From the NCBI GenBank assembly GCA_905479915.1, contig CAJQOH010000016.1, positions 1 to 64,000 of the forward strand: a stretch of 64,000 bases of DNA, read 5' to 3'. The stretch is from an uncultured Flavobacteriales bacterium (GTDB taxonomy: Bacteria; Bacteroidota; Bacteroidia; Flavobacteriales_E; Vicingaceae). Each line of letters starts with the position of its first letter. The first letter of the stretch is position 1. The notes under the pieces were generated by a model. The model worked only from the letters and a program-made list of their open reading frames with translations. It had not been told where the DNA came from and made no database searches. Both the position numbers and the translations under genes were made by a program. Positions 44,298-54,200 of this stretch are shown here, in pieces.

Positions 44298-45545
44298 TTA
44301 CTGCACTACTACTTTAGATACTTGAAGACCATACTTAACAAAGTAAATTCCTTCACTTAAATCATTTAACTGTATCGTTTTAGATTGCTCTTGATTATCA
44401 AACGCAACTTCTTTTACAATTTGCATAGCAGTATTGTAAAACACAACAGTTGCTTGATTCTGGTTATCTCCTGTTAAACGTATAGTTACTTTATTATGTG
44501 CTGGGTTTGGGAAAATATTAAATAAGTTTGAAGCTACTTGAGCATCATCAACTCCTGTAGAAAACGAAATTTTAGAAACTCCGGTACTTGTAGCTACCCA
44601 CACATTGTCTGATTGATCGATATGCATTTTTCTAATTACCGGTCCAACAAGTCCATCGGCAACATGATAATCAGTCCATGTTGTTCCACCAGTGTTTACT
44701 CCAACACCACCTTCAGTACCTAAATAATCAACATATATACCAGCCCAAACATCTCCTTGAGAATTTATTTTAACATCTTCTACAGGGTTTAACACGTGAG
44801 GTGGTGTAATTGCAACTATTGTTGCGTGCGTATCTACAACAGCATTTGAACTATTAAAAACGGTAATTCCTTCAGCTGTTCCTACCCACTTATTATCAGA
44901 ACCATCTATTGTAACTGATCTTACAGTATTACTTACCAATCCATTTGATGTGTTGTAAATTGTAAAGTTTGAACCATCATATTTAATAAATCCAGATAAA
45001 GCATTTGCCATATAAACATCATCATTAGAATCAAAATCTATATAATCAATTCCCCCAAAAGGCAAACCATCACCTGTTCCATAAGCTGTAAAAGTAGATC
45101 CATTGTATTTTGTTGCCCCACTAAAATCACCTAACCAAACATCACCGTTTGCTGCTTGGTTAATGTATTTAACTCTATCATTCCCTAAACCATCAGATGC
45201 TGCAGTGTAAGTAGTAAAAGTAGTTCCATTAAAAACACTAACTCCCATATCAGTTCCTGCCCATATATTTCCCGCATTATCAACTGCAATAGCTGTAATA
45301 GCATTATCTGCTAAACCAGTATGAGAAGTTGTTGTATAATATGTCCAATTAGATCCTCCATCAAATTTTGCTATACCAGCTGAAGTTCCAAACCACATAT
45401 TTCCAGAAGCATCTTCTGCCAAACAATTGACATTAAGATGTGGCATTCCGTTTGAAGTTGTATAATTCGTAAATGTTTGAGCTTTCAAAGAAAAAGCTGC
45501 CAACACAAAACAAACGCTTAATACTAAGTGTGTAATTTTTTTCAT
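44298..45545 (-). CDS. Secreted two-component-regulator-type propeller with T9SS sorting domain
   Basis: 415 aa. Signal peptide 1-22. Residues about 25-330 contain Reg_prop repeats (LAEDASGNMWFGTSAGIAKF, VDNAGNIWAGTDMGVSVF), a beta-propeller usually found in hybrid sensors but here without kinase. The C-terminal 75 residues are a type A T9SS domain (IFPNPAHNKVTIRL, LSEGIYFVKY, KVVVQ). A cell-surface or secreted protein. Last gene of a three-gene T9SS cargo operon (gap 5 bp). Confidence 0.9.
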   Translation of the reverse strand: MKKITHLVLSVCFVLAAFSLKAQTFTNYTTSNGMPHLNVNCLAEDASGNMWFGTSAGIAKFDGGSNWTYYTTTSHTGLADNAITAIAVDNAGNIWAGTDMGVSVFNGTTFTTYTAASDGLGNDRVKYINQAANGDVWLGDFSGATKYNGSTFTAYGTGDGLPFGGIDYIDFDSNDDVYMANALSGFIKYDGSNFTIYNTSNGLVSNTVRSVTIDGSDNKWVGTAEGITVFNSSNAVVDTHATIVAITPPHVLNPVEDVKINSQGDVWAGIYVDYLGTEGGVGVNTGGTTWTDYHVADGLVGPVIRKMHIDQSDNVWVATSTGVSKISFSTGVDDAQVASNLFNIFPNPAHNKVTIRLTGDNQNQATVVFYNTAMQIVKEVAFDNQEQSKTIQLNDLSEGIYFVKYGLQVSKVVVQ

Positions 45546-45550
45546 AGTTC

Positions 45551-47836
45551 TTATTTTATTATAAATTTTTGAGTTAATGTATATTCTGAATTCGTAAGTG
45601 TTAAAAAGTAAAGTCCTCTTGAATAATTACGAACATCAATTGCAAAATCATTAGATAATGTATTGATGTTTTTTGTAGTTAATTGCCTACCATTAATATC
45701 ACTTAAAACAACGTTATACTGTCCTGTTTTATCCAATCTGATGTTTACTATATCTTCTGCTGGGTTAGGATAAAGTACAAAACTATTTTCTTTAGGGGTT
45801 GCTATTTCTTCTACAGCAACAGGGAACTTATTTTCTGAATTGTATGAAGAATTCATATAGGTCCAAGGACCAGAACCATTAGGAAATCTTCCATAAGTTG
45901 CATTACCAGAAGTTTGAGTTCCAAACAGCACCTCATCTATTAAAACACCAGATGAATCACTAAGGAAAACAGCATCTCCTGTTGACGATAATTTAAATCC
46001 TGCATGTAAACCAACATCTAAGATGTCTTTATCTGCCCAAACAATTAAATAGCTATTTGCAGCAATTGTTGTATCAGGAAACCTCCATTTTAAAAGATCA
46101 GTATTATCATCTGATAAATAATAGCCGTTCAAAGAAACTGGACTTGAAGAGTTGTTGTACAACTCTATCCAATCATCATCTTGTCCTTGAGGGTCTAACC
46201 AAATTCCATTGTTAATGGCACACAACTCATTCACTACAACATCTCCATCGATAGCTATTTCATGATACTCATAAGCTGCTCTTTCTGGAGAAAATCTTCC
46301 TGAAGAATCATTATCTGCATAAATATAATACTCTACTGTATGTCCAATATTCATCAGCTTATAACCATAGATACTGTCTCCTGCTGTTCCATCATTGTGC
46401 AATCCATCATCAAACATATCCACTTTAGTAAATAACTCTGTAGAACTATAACGATATGCTAAAATAACACTATCTGCATCTGCAACTTTAGAGGTAATCC
46501 ATACACTATCACCAATAGCTAAATTTGTTGGTGAAGCGTTTACATTTGAAATAACTGGTGCTCCCTGGAAACCTGGATAGGTACTTAAGTAAGTATTTCG
46601 AGCATCCATTAAATCTGTAATTCCCGCATAATCAACAAGATCAGTAACTGTAGAGGTTAAATTGTTTTGAAAATCTGCATAGGTATAAAACTTATTGGTA
46701 TCATTTTGAACGGATACATCAATAAGTGTTTGCATGTGTTGCCCTCTTGCATAATAATCTTGATTATCAAAATTCTCTTCCATTATCGTTCTCATATGAG
46801 CAATGTACATTTTTCTATACCTGTTATTGTTAAAGAGATTTCTCATTAACGGTCTTTCATAAACAGAAGTATTGTTGTAATGCAATAATGGATCCATCAC
46901 TTTCGCTTCAGGAATTGTGAAACCAAAGAAATGAATTGAGGCATCTGCCAATCTAAAACTTGCGAATGATTGGTTTAAATCCCATAAGATTGGATTAAAT
47001 CTACCATGGTGGTCTTTGTAGATATAATAGTTTTGAGCATATCCCACATAACTGTCAAAATTGATTAATGAATAATTAAATGCGTGCATCCACAAGGTTC
47101 TATCTACATTCAACAACTTCTCTATCTCTGATGGGTAATTATTTAAGGTATCTATAAATTCATATAGATCTGCCCATCCGTGATCTGACTTTAATGTATA
47201 GAATGGGTAATACAATGTACTATCTGTTCCAGGAGCATCTCCTAAATTTGAGTTATCTCCATTTAAATTTAAACTGGCTGGATTACCTTTAAAAAATGAA
47301 TTGTCTGAAGAGTTAAAATGTTCTTGCAAAAACTCTCCTCCCACAGCTTCTACATTAGAATACAAACCAATAAGTGTATCATTTACATAGACATTAGCAA
47401 AATTTGCTTTGGATGCTGGCATATATTTACGAGCTATCTCATAGGAAAGAACTTCTCTAATAAATGAAGGGTCTTGAATGATATTACTCAGTTTAATTTT
47501 ATCAATTCCATTATACGTTTGATTCACTTTAACATAATCAAACTTAAGGTTAAATGGATTTTTTATTCTATTTATACTTGCAGAACTATATCCTTTATAT
47601 CGAACACCAACGCTATCTAATTGGGTTCCATCTACAGTAACTTTTGTTGCCAACAAACGATCTTCATTCCCTAAAGTAAATAAGCTATCTAAAAGGTGAT
47701 CCCAATTGGATTGGTCAAAATATATTTTAATTTCTCTTATCGTATCAACATCATAAAACTGAGTTTGAGCAACTAAACTCTTGCTATTTATCAATAGAAA
47801 AATACTTATGAAAGCGAATACAATTTTTTTCATCAT
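45551..47836 (-). CDS. CotH-kinase-domain plus lamin-tail-domain surface protein with T9SS sorting domain
   Basis: 761 aa. Signal peptide 1-23. CotH-like domain about 30-370: VRYKGYSS, a kinase-like segment HGRFNPILWDLNQSF. Then a Fn3/Y_Y_Y-like strand region (VADADSVILAY). A lamin-tail domain at about 540-660 (VVVNELCAINN, DDDWIELYNN, YGRFPNG). C-terminal type A T9SS domain (LYPNPAEDIVNIRL, YSRGLYFLTL). CotH phosphorylates spore coat proteins in Bacillus; in Bacteroidota surface copies it may modify secreted partners. Gap 4 bp to each neighbour gene. Confidence 0.88.
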   Translation of the reverse strand: MMKKIVFAFISIFLLINSKSLVAQTQFYDVDTIREIKIYFDQSNWDHLLDSLFTLGNEDRLLATKVTVDGTQLDSVGVRYKGYSSASINRIKNPFNLKFDYVKVNQTYNGIDKIKLSNIIQDPSFIREVLSYEIARKYMPASKANFANVYVNDTLIGLYSNVEAVGGEFLQEHFNSSDNSFFKGNPASLNLNGDNSNLGDAPGTDSTLYYPFYTLKSDHGWADLYEFIDTLNNYPSEIEKLLNVDRTLWMHAFNYSLINFDSYVGYAQNYYIYKDHHGRFNPILWDLNQSFASFRLADASIHFFGFTIPEAKVMDPLLHYNNTSVYERPLMRNLFNNNRYRKMYIAHMRTIMEENFDNQDYYARGQHMQTLIDVSVQNDTNKFYTYADFQNNLTSTVTDLVDYAGITDLMDARNTYLSTYPGFQGAPVISNVNASPTNLAIGDSVWITSKVADADSVILAYRYSSTELFTKVDMFDDGLHNDGTAGDSIYGYKLMNIGHTVEYYIYADNDSSGRFSPERAAYEYHEIAIDGDVVVNELCAINNGIWLDPQGQDDDWIELYNNSSSPVSLNGYYLSDDNTDLLKWRFPDTTIAANSYLIVWADKDILDVGLHAGFKLSSTGDAVFLSDSSGVLIDEVLFGTQTSGNATYGRFPNGSGPWTYMNSSYNSENKFPVAVEEIATPKENSFVLYPNPAEDIVNIRLDKTGQYNVVLSDINGRQLTTKNINTLSNDFAIDVRNYSRGLYFLTLTNSEYTLTQKFIIK

Positions 47837-47840
47837 CTTT

Positions 47841-49331
47841 TTATTTTATAAGTGATACTTTTTTAATTAAAGTTTCTCCTGAATCTGTTGTTATATTAAT
47901 CATGTAAACTCCATTACTATAATCAGAAAGATCAATAGTCAAACCATTATACGAAGCTAACACTTGATTTCCGTACATGTCAAACACATTAATTTCATAT
48001 GAATCAATTCCTTCAAACCCTGAAATTTTAAACATTCCATTTGAGGGGTTGGGGAAAATCATCACATTTTTTTCAGTATGCTCATCAACTCCAGTTATAA
48101 AACCACACGGATTATTTCCCAATAAAGCTGTAATACCAGGGTAATCACATTGATATCTAAAAGCTTTAGCTGTAGGTCCATTATATTGCCATATCACGTT
48201 ATTGGATAAATCTACTTCATACATATATTGAAAAGAAAGATTAACAAAAGTATTTCCATTAGACATTCTATCACTTGCAGATTGACCTTGAGAGTAAGCT
48301 AATGTTGTATGACTCCAATCACTAACAGAAGGAGTTGCTAAGGAAGTATAGTTATATCCTGATAAAGGCGGGTTAATTGCTTCTACTGTTGATGAACTGC
48401 TTCCTCCACCATCATTATTAAAAAATTGAATATATCCTTCATTTGGTCTTCCGGCTTTAACCCATCTAGGGTCGTGAACCGCAGCAGGAATAATTTGTGG
48501 CGAAGTTGATCCATAGTTTGGTGGATTCCCCCATCTATATAAGAAATCTCCTCCCATACCTGCATTACCTCCTGCATGAGATGCTGCTTCTGCAGTTGTA
48601 GTACTGTGATCAATTATGTACAACTCACTAGTATAACGTGATGAAAATACCAATTGATCTAATGTAGGGTTATAATCAACTCCATTTACATGAAACCAAT
48701 CTCCACCTCCAAAGGTACCTACGTTAACATTAACATCCATTAACTCAGGATTATTAGCAACTACTCCAAAATTTGCTTTTGTGTTGTCAAAATCTTGAAT
48801 CATATGATCCCACATATGCCACTCCCAAACAATAGTAGCACTACCATTTCCATCTGGTTGTAATTCAATAAAATGTGTTGGCCACATATCAAATGTTCCC
48901 CCTGAATAGCCAGCGGCAACTAACTCTGCACCCGTTTTAACTTCATATGCTGTTAAAATAACGTTACCATTTGGTAATACTGCAAAATCATGATGCGAAA
49001 CTACTGTTGACGTTGAGTACACATACTCCCATACAATATTTGCATTTGCATCTAATTCTTGAATAACTCCTGATAATGCTGGTGCCATTAATTGGTTGTT
49101 CCAATAAACACCCCCCCTTACTAAATTTCCATTTTCTTTTAAATGTACCGTATAATTAGCTACTATCGCACATGTCCACGAATGTGCAATTGATCCATTT
49201 TTATCAATTAAATAAGTAGTATTATGATTTGGTCTATTGTACAAAGCATACCCATCAAAAGTTTGGGCAATTGAGATACTAGTAATTAAAAAAAATAAAC
49301 TTGATGCAATAATGTGTTTAATCGATTTCAT
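47841..49331 (-). CDS. Arylsulfotransferase-like secreted protein with T9SS sorting domain (copy 2)
   Basis: 496 aa. Signal peptide 1-22. ASST/Arylsulfotransf_2-like propeller: LIDKNGSIAHSWTC, VSHHDFAVLPNGNVILTA, IVWEWHMWDHM, VNGVDYNPTLDQLVFSS, AVHDPRWVKAG and a conserved C-terminal cysteine pair (NNPCGF). C-terminal type A T9SS domain (MIFPNPSNGMFKI, SNGVYMINI). Near-identical in layout to the gene at 49587. The true reaction (aryl sulfate transfer or a binding role) is unproven because T9SS copies often lack catalytic proof. First gene of the CotH operon. Confidence 0.85.
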   Translation of the reverse strand: MKSIKHIIASSLFFLITSISIAQTFDGYALYNRPNHNTTYLIDKNGSIAHSWTCAIVANYTVHLKENGNLVRGGVYWNNQLMAPALSGVIQELDANANIVWEYVYSTSTVVSHHDFAVLPNGNVILTAYEVKTGAELVAAGYSGGTFDMWPTHFIELQPDGNGSATIVWEWHMWDHMIQDFDNTKANFGVVANNPELMDVNVNVGTFGGGDWFHVNGVDYNPTLDQLVFSSRYTSELYIIDHSTTTAEAASHAGGNAGMGGDFLYRWGNPPNYGSTSPQIIPAAVHDPRWVKAGRPNEGYIQFFNNDGGGSSSSTVEAINPPLSGYNYTSLATPSVSDWSHTTLAYSQGQSASDRMSNGNTFVNLSFQYMYEVDLSNNVIWQYNGPTAKAFRYQCDYPGITALLGNNPCGFITGVDEHTEKNVMIFPNPSNGMFKISGFEGIDSYEINVFDMYGNQVLASYNGLTIDLSDYSNGVYMINITTDSGETLIKKVSLIK

Positions 49332-49531
49332 ATTTTTTGTTTTAGTTTGTTTAACTTTAGATAAGCATAAGTATCATTATTGGGAATATTTGCCCTTAAC
49401 AAAACCGACACTTAATAACAAATTTTATCAAAAAAAAATATTTTTAACAAGCGGAAAAACGGTATTTAAAGTAGGTGCTAGCACTTATTTTTTATAAATA
49501 GTTATTAATCATTTTTAAACCAAACTAAAAC

Positions 49532-49581
49532 AGGCTCTTTGCAGTGAATTCTTCCATTATTGGATTCACTACAAAGAGCCT
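49532..49581 (-). terminator. Long hairpin terminator downstream of the first arylsulfotransferase-like gene
   Basis: AGGCTCTTTG (49532-49541) pairs with CAAAGAGCCT (49572-49581), and AGTGAAT/ATTCACT extend the stem. Only a weak T-tract follows on the minus strand. It begins 5 bp after the stop of the gene at 49587. Confidence 0.65.
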
Positions 49582-49586
49582 ATCTA

Positions 49587-51101
49587 TTATTTTATTAATG
49601 AGACTTTTTTAACAATTGTTTTTCCTTCATCATTAGTAATATGAACCACATATACTCCATTATCAAAAGCAGTTAAATCCAACACATTGTTATTATTAAC
49701 TCCTAAAACATGTTTACCATACATATCATAAACATTTATCGCAAAAGAATTCATCTCTGATGATAATCCCATCACACTAAACCTTCCTTTTGACGGATTA
49801 GGAAATACATTAATTGCAGCTTCAGAGAATTCTGCAACTCCAGTTGTAAAGCCGCACGGATTACTACCCAATAAAGCTGTAATACCAGCATAATCACATT
49901 GATACCTGAACGCTTTAGCAGGATCTGCACTATATTGCCACACCATAGTTCCTGTTGAATCTACTTCATACATGTATTGATTAGACACATTAACAAAAGT
50001 ATTCCCATTGGACATTCTATCACTTGCAGATTGACCAGAAGAATAAGCCAATGTTGTAAGGCTCCAATCACTAACTGACGGAGTTGCCAATGAGGTATAG
50101 TTATAACCTGATAGAGGTGGATTGATTGCTTCTACTGTTGACGAACTATTTCCTCCTCCATTATTGTTAAAGAATTGAATGTATCCTTCATTTGGTCTTC
50201 CGGCTTTAATCCATCTAGGATCGTGAACCGCAGCTGGGATAATTTGTGGTGAAGTTGATCCATAGTTTGGTGGATTACCCCATCTATACAAGAAATCTCC
50301 TCCCATACCTGCATTACCTCCTGCATGAGAAGCTGCTTCTGCAGTTGTAGTACTGTGATCAATTATAAAGAATTCACTCGCATAACGAGAAGTAAATACC
50401 AATTGATCTAATGTAGGATTGTAATCAACTCCATTTACATGAAACCAATCTCCACTAGCTCCTCCTGGTCCACCACCGCCACCACCAGTAACAGCATTAA
50501 TGTCCATCAATTCAGGACTATTTGCAACAACACCAAAATTTGCTTTTGTGTTATCAAAATCTTGAATTAAATGATCCCAAATATGCCATTCCCAAACAAT
50601 AGTAGCACTACCATTTCCATCTGGTTGTAATTCAATAAAATGTGTTGGCCACTTATCTGTAGAAGATCCTCCAGAATAACCAGCAGCAACTAATTCTGTA
50701 CCCGTTTTAACTTCATATGCTGTTAAAATAACATTACCATTTGGTAGCACAGTAAAATCATGATGCGAAACTACAGTTGATGTAGAATATATATACTCCC
50801 AAACAACATTTCCTGAAGGGTCAAATTCTTGAATAATTCCTGAAACTGCAGGTGCACTCAACTGGTTACTTCCATAACTACCGCCTCTCACCAAGTTTCC
50901 ATCTTCTTTTAAATGCACAGTGTAATTCCCTGCCAAAGAACATGTCCACGAATGTGCAACAGCTCCATTTTTATCAATTAAATAGGTTGTATTACTGTTT
51001 TGTGAATTATACAATGCATATCCATCAAAAGTTTGTGCAATAGTTATATTTGCTATCATCAGCATTAAACTAAGTACAAATAGTTGGTTAATTTTTTTCA
51101 T
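49587..51101 (-). CDS. Arylsulfotransferase-like secreted protein with T9SS sorting domain (copy 1)
   Basis: 504 aa, paralogue of the next gene to the left; long blocks such as GYIQFFNN, AAVHDPRW and HAGGNAGMGGDFLYRWGNPP are identical in both. Signal peptide 1-22. Differs by a Gly-rich insert (TGGGGGGPGG) around residue 205. C-terminal type A T9SS domain (NVFPNPSKGRFSV, DNGVYVVHITNDEG). Hairpin and 255-bp spacer separate the copies, so it has its own transcript. A recent tandem duplication is the simplest reading. Confidence 0.85.
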   Translation of the reverse strand: MKKINQLFVLSLMLMIANITIAQTFDGYALYNSQNSNTTYLIDKNGAVAHSWTCSLAGNYTVHLKEDGNLVRGGSYGSNQLSAPAVSGIIQEFDPSGNVVWEYIYSTSTVVSHHDFTVLPNGNVILTAYEVKTGTELVAAGYSGGSSTDKWPTHFIELQPDGNGSATIVWEWHIWDHLIQDFDNTKANFGVVANSPELMDINAVTGGGGGGPGGASGDWFHVNGVDYNPTLDQLVFTSRYASEFFIIDHSTTTAEAASHAGGNAGMGGDFLYRWGNPPNYGSTSPQIIPAAVHDPRWIKAGRPNEGYIQFFNNNGGGNSSSTVEAINPPLSGYNYTSLATPSVSDWSLTTLAYSSGQSASDRMSNGNTFVNVSNQYMYEVDSTGTMVWQYSADPAKAFRYQCDYAGITALLGSNPCGFTTGVAEFSEAAINVFPNPSKGRFSVMGLSSEMNSFAINVYDMYGKHVLGVNNNNVLDLTAFDNGVYVVHITNDEGKTIVKKVSLIK

Positions 51102-51246
51102 AAAATAAGTGTTTGTTTTTTTAAAATTTCTAAATTATTTACGCGTTTGACTTGATCAAAAACAAAAGGTTTAATCTAAACTTAAACTTTTCTTCATACT
51201 AAATAAACACCTATATCATCTAATACCCTACAATATAATCATAAAA

Positions 51247-51272
51247 AAAAGCCTCACTTTCATGAGGCTTTT
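51247..51272 (-). terminator. Rho-independent terminator after the 1515-aa gene
   Basis: AAAAGCCTCA (51247-51256) pairs with TGAGGCTTTT (51263-51272) around CTTTCA; on the minus strand a T-run follows. Confidence 0.85.
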
Positions 51273-51292
51273 AAAAAGAATGAAAATTTCTA

Positions 51293-54200
51293 CTACTCTA
51301 CCACGATTTTAAAATTGTCCACTCCCTTTTTTCCTTCTAAATTTATAAAGTAAATTCCTTTATTTAATTCAGATAAATCTATTTGATTGGTACTACCCTC
51401 TACTGTTTTAACTACTTTTCCTGTAACATCTAAAACAACTATTCGGGATAATTCATAGGTTGAAACGATATTTAACAATCCTTTTACAGGATTTGGATAA
51501 ATCACTACTCTATTCTCTAGTTCTGATTCTATTGCAATAACTTCTGATACTGTTCGTGTACCATCATAATCATACTGTACCAATCTATAATACATTAATT
51601 GAACTGCAACATCTTCATGTTTAAACCCATAATTGATTTGTTGATTACTATTACCACTACCATCAACCTTACCAACCACCTGGAACTCATAACCATCAAC
51701 CGATGCTTCAATTTCAAAATAATCATTGTTAATTTCTGTTACTGTAGACCATTTCAACTCATTGTCTCCCAATAAATGATATCCATCAAAATCTATTAGC
51801 TCTACTGGTAAAGGTGATGCACACAAACCATCCGGAACGGTATTTGATGTATTTTCTGCTATTGCTTGAGTGGTAAAAGGTCCATACACTTTAACTTCAC
51901 AAACTGCCAATCCTCCACATCCTAAAACATCAACAGGATCATATACTTCCAAATAATAATAATTTCTTTGATTTAAAGCAGGTCCAATTAGATTATACAC
52001 TTTCCATTCTCCTGTGCCTCCGTTACATGAACCTGGATCAGTTAACGCTCCTGAACTAACAACTCCTAAATTCCCCCCAGCATTACAAGGGTGATCAATG
52101 TCCGTTATATTCCCTTCATTACTTGGAGAATCTGACCCTTGAGATCTTAATCTTGCTTCTACATCTGTTCCATCACCTATAACCTCAATCCTATAAAAAC
52201 CCGATGGTGTTTGCTCAGGTAAATCAACTTTATAAAATAAACTACAGTCATTTCCACATTCAATACCACCAGATACCTCGTTACTTCCCGTTATTGGACA
52301 GTTTTCTATCACATCACTTTGGTAAAAACATAAACGATAATTCACTTCTTCTGATACTGATTCATTGTGAGCAACACGAACATAATAAGTATCTCCTGGA
52401 GTTAAATGACCTGCGTGTGCCCATGCATCTCCTTGAGAATTTGTTGTAGATGATGCTAACTCTGAAGTTCCTGTAGCATCATAAATCTGACATTTAATAT
52501 CATGACCTGATGTTCCATCAAGATACAGTGTAACATATCCTTCTTGAGTAACATATGGTCCTCCATTATTAGGCGCTACAAATGTAAACCAAACATCTCC
52601 CCACCCATCAGGATTAATTCCTGAATCCGATGCTCCTTGAGCAGAATAAGTATCTGATGGACATACTGACCGATCAAAACCTGTCTCGATTGTACCGATA
52701 TCTTCAGCACCATCTTTATCATCATTACAAGGTCTAACCGGACCATCTTCAACAGTAATGTCAAAAGAGTATTCAAAATCACTATTTAATCGAGATGGTT
52801 TAACACGTAACAAATAAGATTCTCCTTGTGTAAGCCCAGAAACAGTCCATGTACTACCCGGTGCCCCACCATCTAAAGTAGAACTACAATCAACCAAATC
52901 AGCATCTGTAAGTCCATCGTACACATATAATTTTGCATCTCTAAATGAATTCCCTGCATTGTAGGTAATATCCATGGTAGAAATTACAGAAGATGAAGTT
53001 AATCCATTGGCTCCACAACTGTCACTTGGAACTTCAAAAACAAACCATAAATCTCTATCATCCGACTCTGTAAAAGCTGCATTATCAACTCCACTACAAA
53101 ACGCAGAACTAATATTTGGATGACAGTCTGTAGAATTTTCAAAATCATCTACAACAAAATTTGCTGATCCTGAAGGAATAAACCAAGGGTTAAAGTTATT
53201 TGCAGCACTTCCTCCTCCTACTATTTTAGGACCACTTCCGTTCCAAATATTTTCTGCATCATTGTTAAAAGGTCCTATAGGGTTAGGAAAAGCTTCTAAA
53301 GAAACATTATCTGCTGTTGTACCAGCAGTTTGTATAACACGCACAATATATCGATCACCATATACTTCATCTAAACAATTGATAATTACTGTTCCATTTG
53401 AAGTTACAGTTTCTGTAGTTATATAATCTGTAGCTAAATTCGAACAGTCATTACTCGCATTTTCTTTGTACAGCATTATGGTTAATTCTTGCCCCGCCAA
53501 CAATCCTCCAACTTGCAAATCAACTGATGTTGAATAAACAGAGTTACTATTATCAGAACCGTTCAGAGGATCAAATTGAAACCAAAGATCATTGCCTGTT
53601 TGAGTTGGTACAGCTCCAGATTCTGAAGCAAAATTAAAGTTAGCATCCAATTGACCAGCATCTAAATCAAACCCTGGAAAAGTTTCATGCATCAATTCAC
53701 AATTGTTGTTTTCAGCAATTAAGTTTCCTGTAATGTCAAATGATGTTGCAGTACTCCCTGTTGGTTTAACAATCCTTATTTTATAATTGGTATTTGCACT
53801 TAAAGCATTGTCAAAATTTGTAATGTTATTTTGATCAAACACTACAGTTCCATCGGCAGATATATTAGCGCAGCCAATTGGATCAGTATCTCCGGCAGAA
53901 CAATAATTATGTAGTAAAACATAAATTTCATCTGCAGTTCCCGTAAAATCAATATCAACATCCAAATAGTATTTACCAGATGCTGGAGTTTCTATATTGT
54001 ACCAAAGATCTTCTTCACTAGTTGTAAAATTAATTCCACCACATGTTTCTCCATTTACCTCATCATGTGTATCGGCATCTATATTTGCCTGGCTAATATC
54101 TCCTGAAGCAGTTTCAGGTAAAAATGTTGATGAATTCACAATATCAATTGCATCACCACATACATCATTAGGCTGTGGAGCTGATGCACATATCGTAAAA

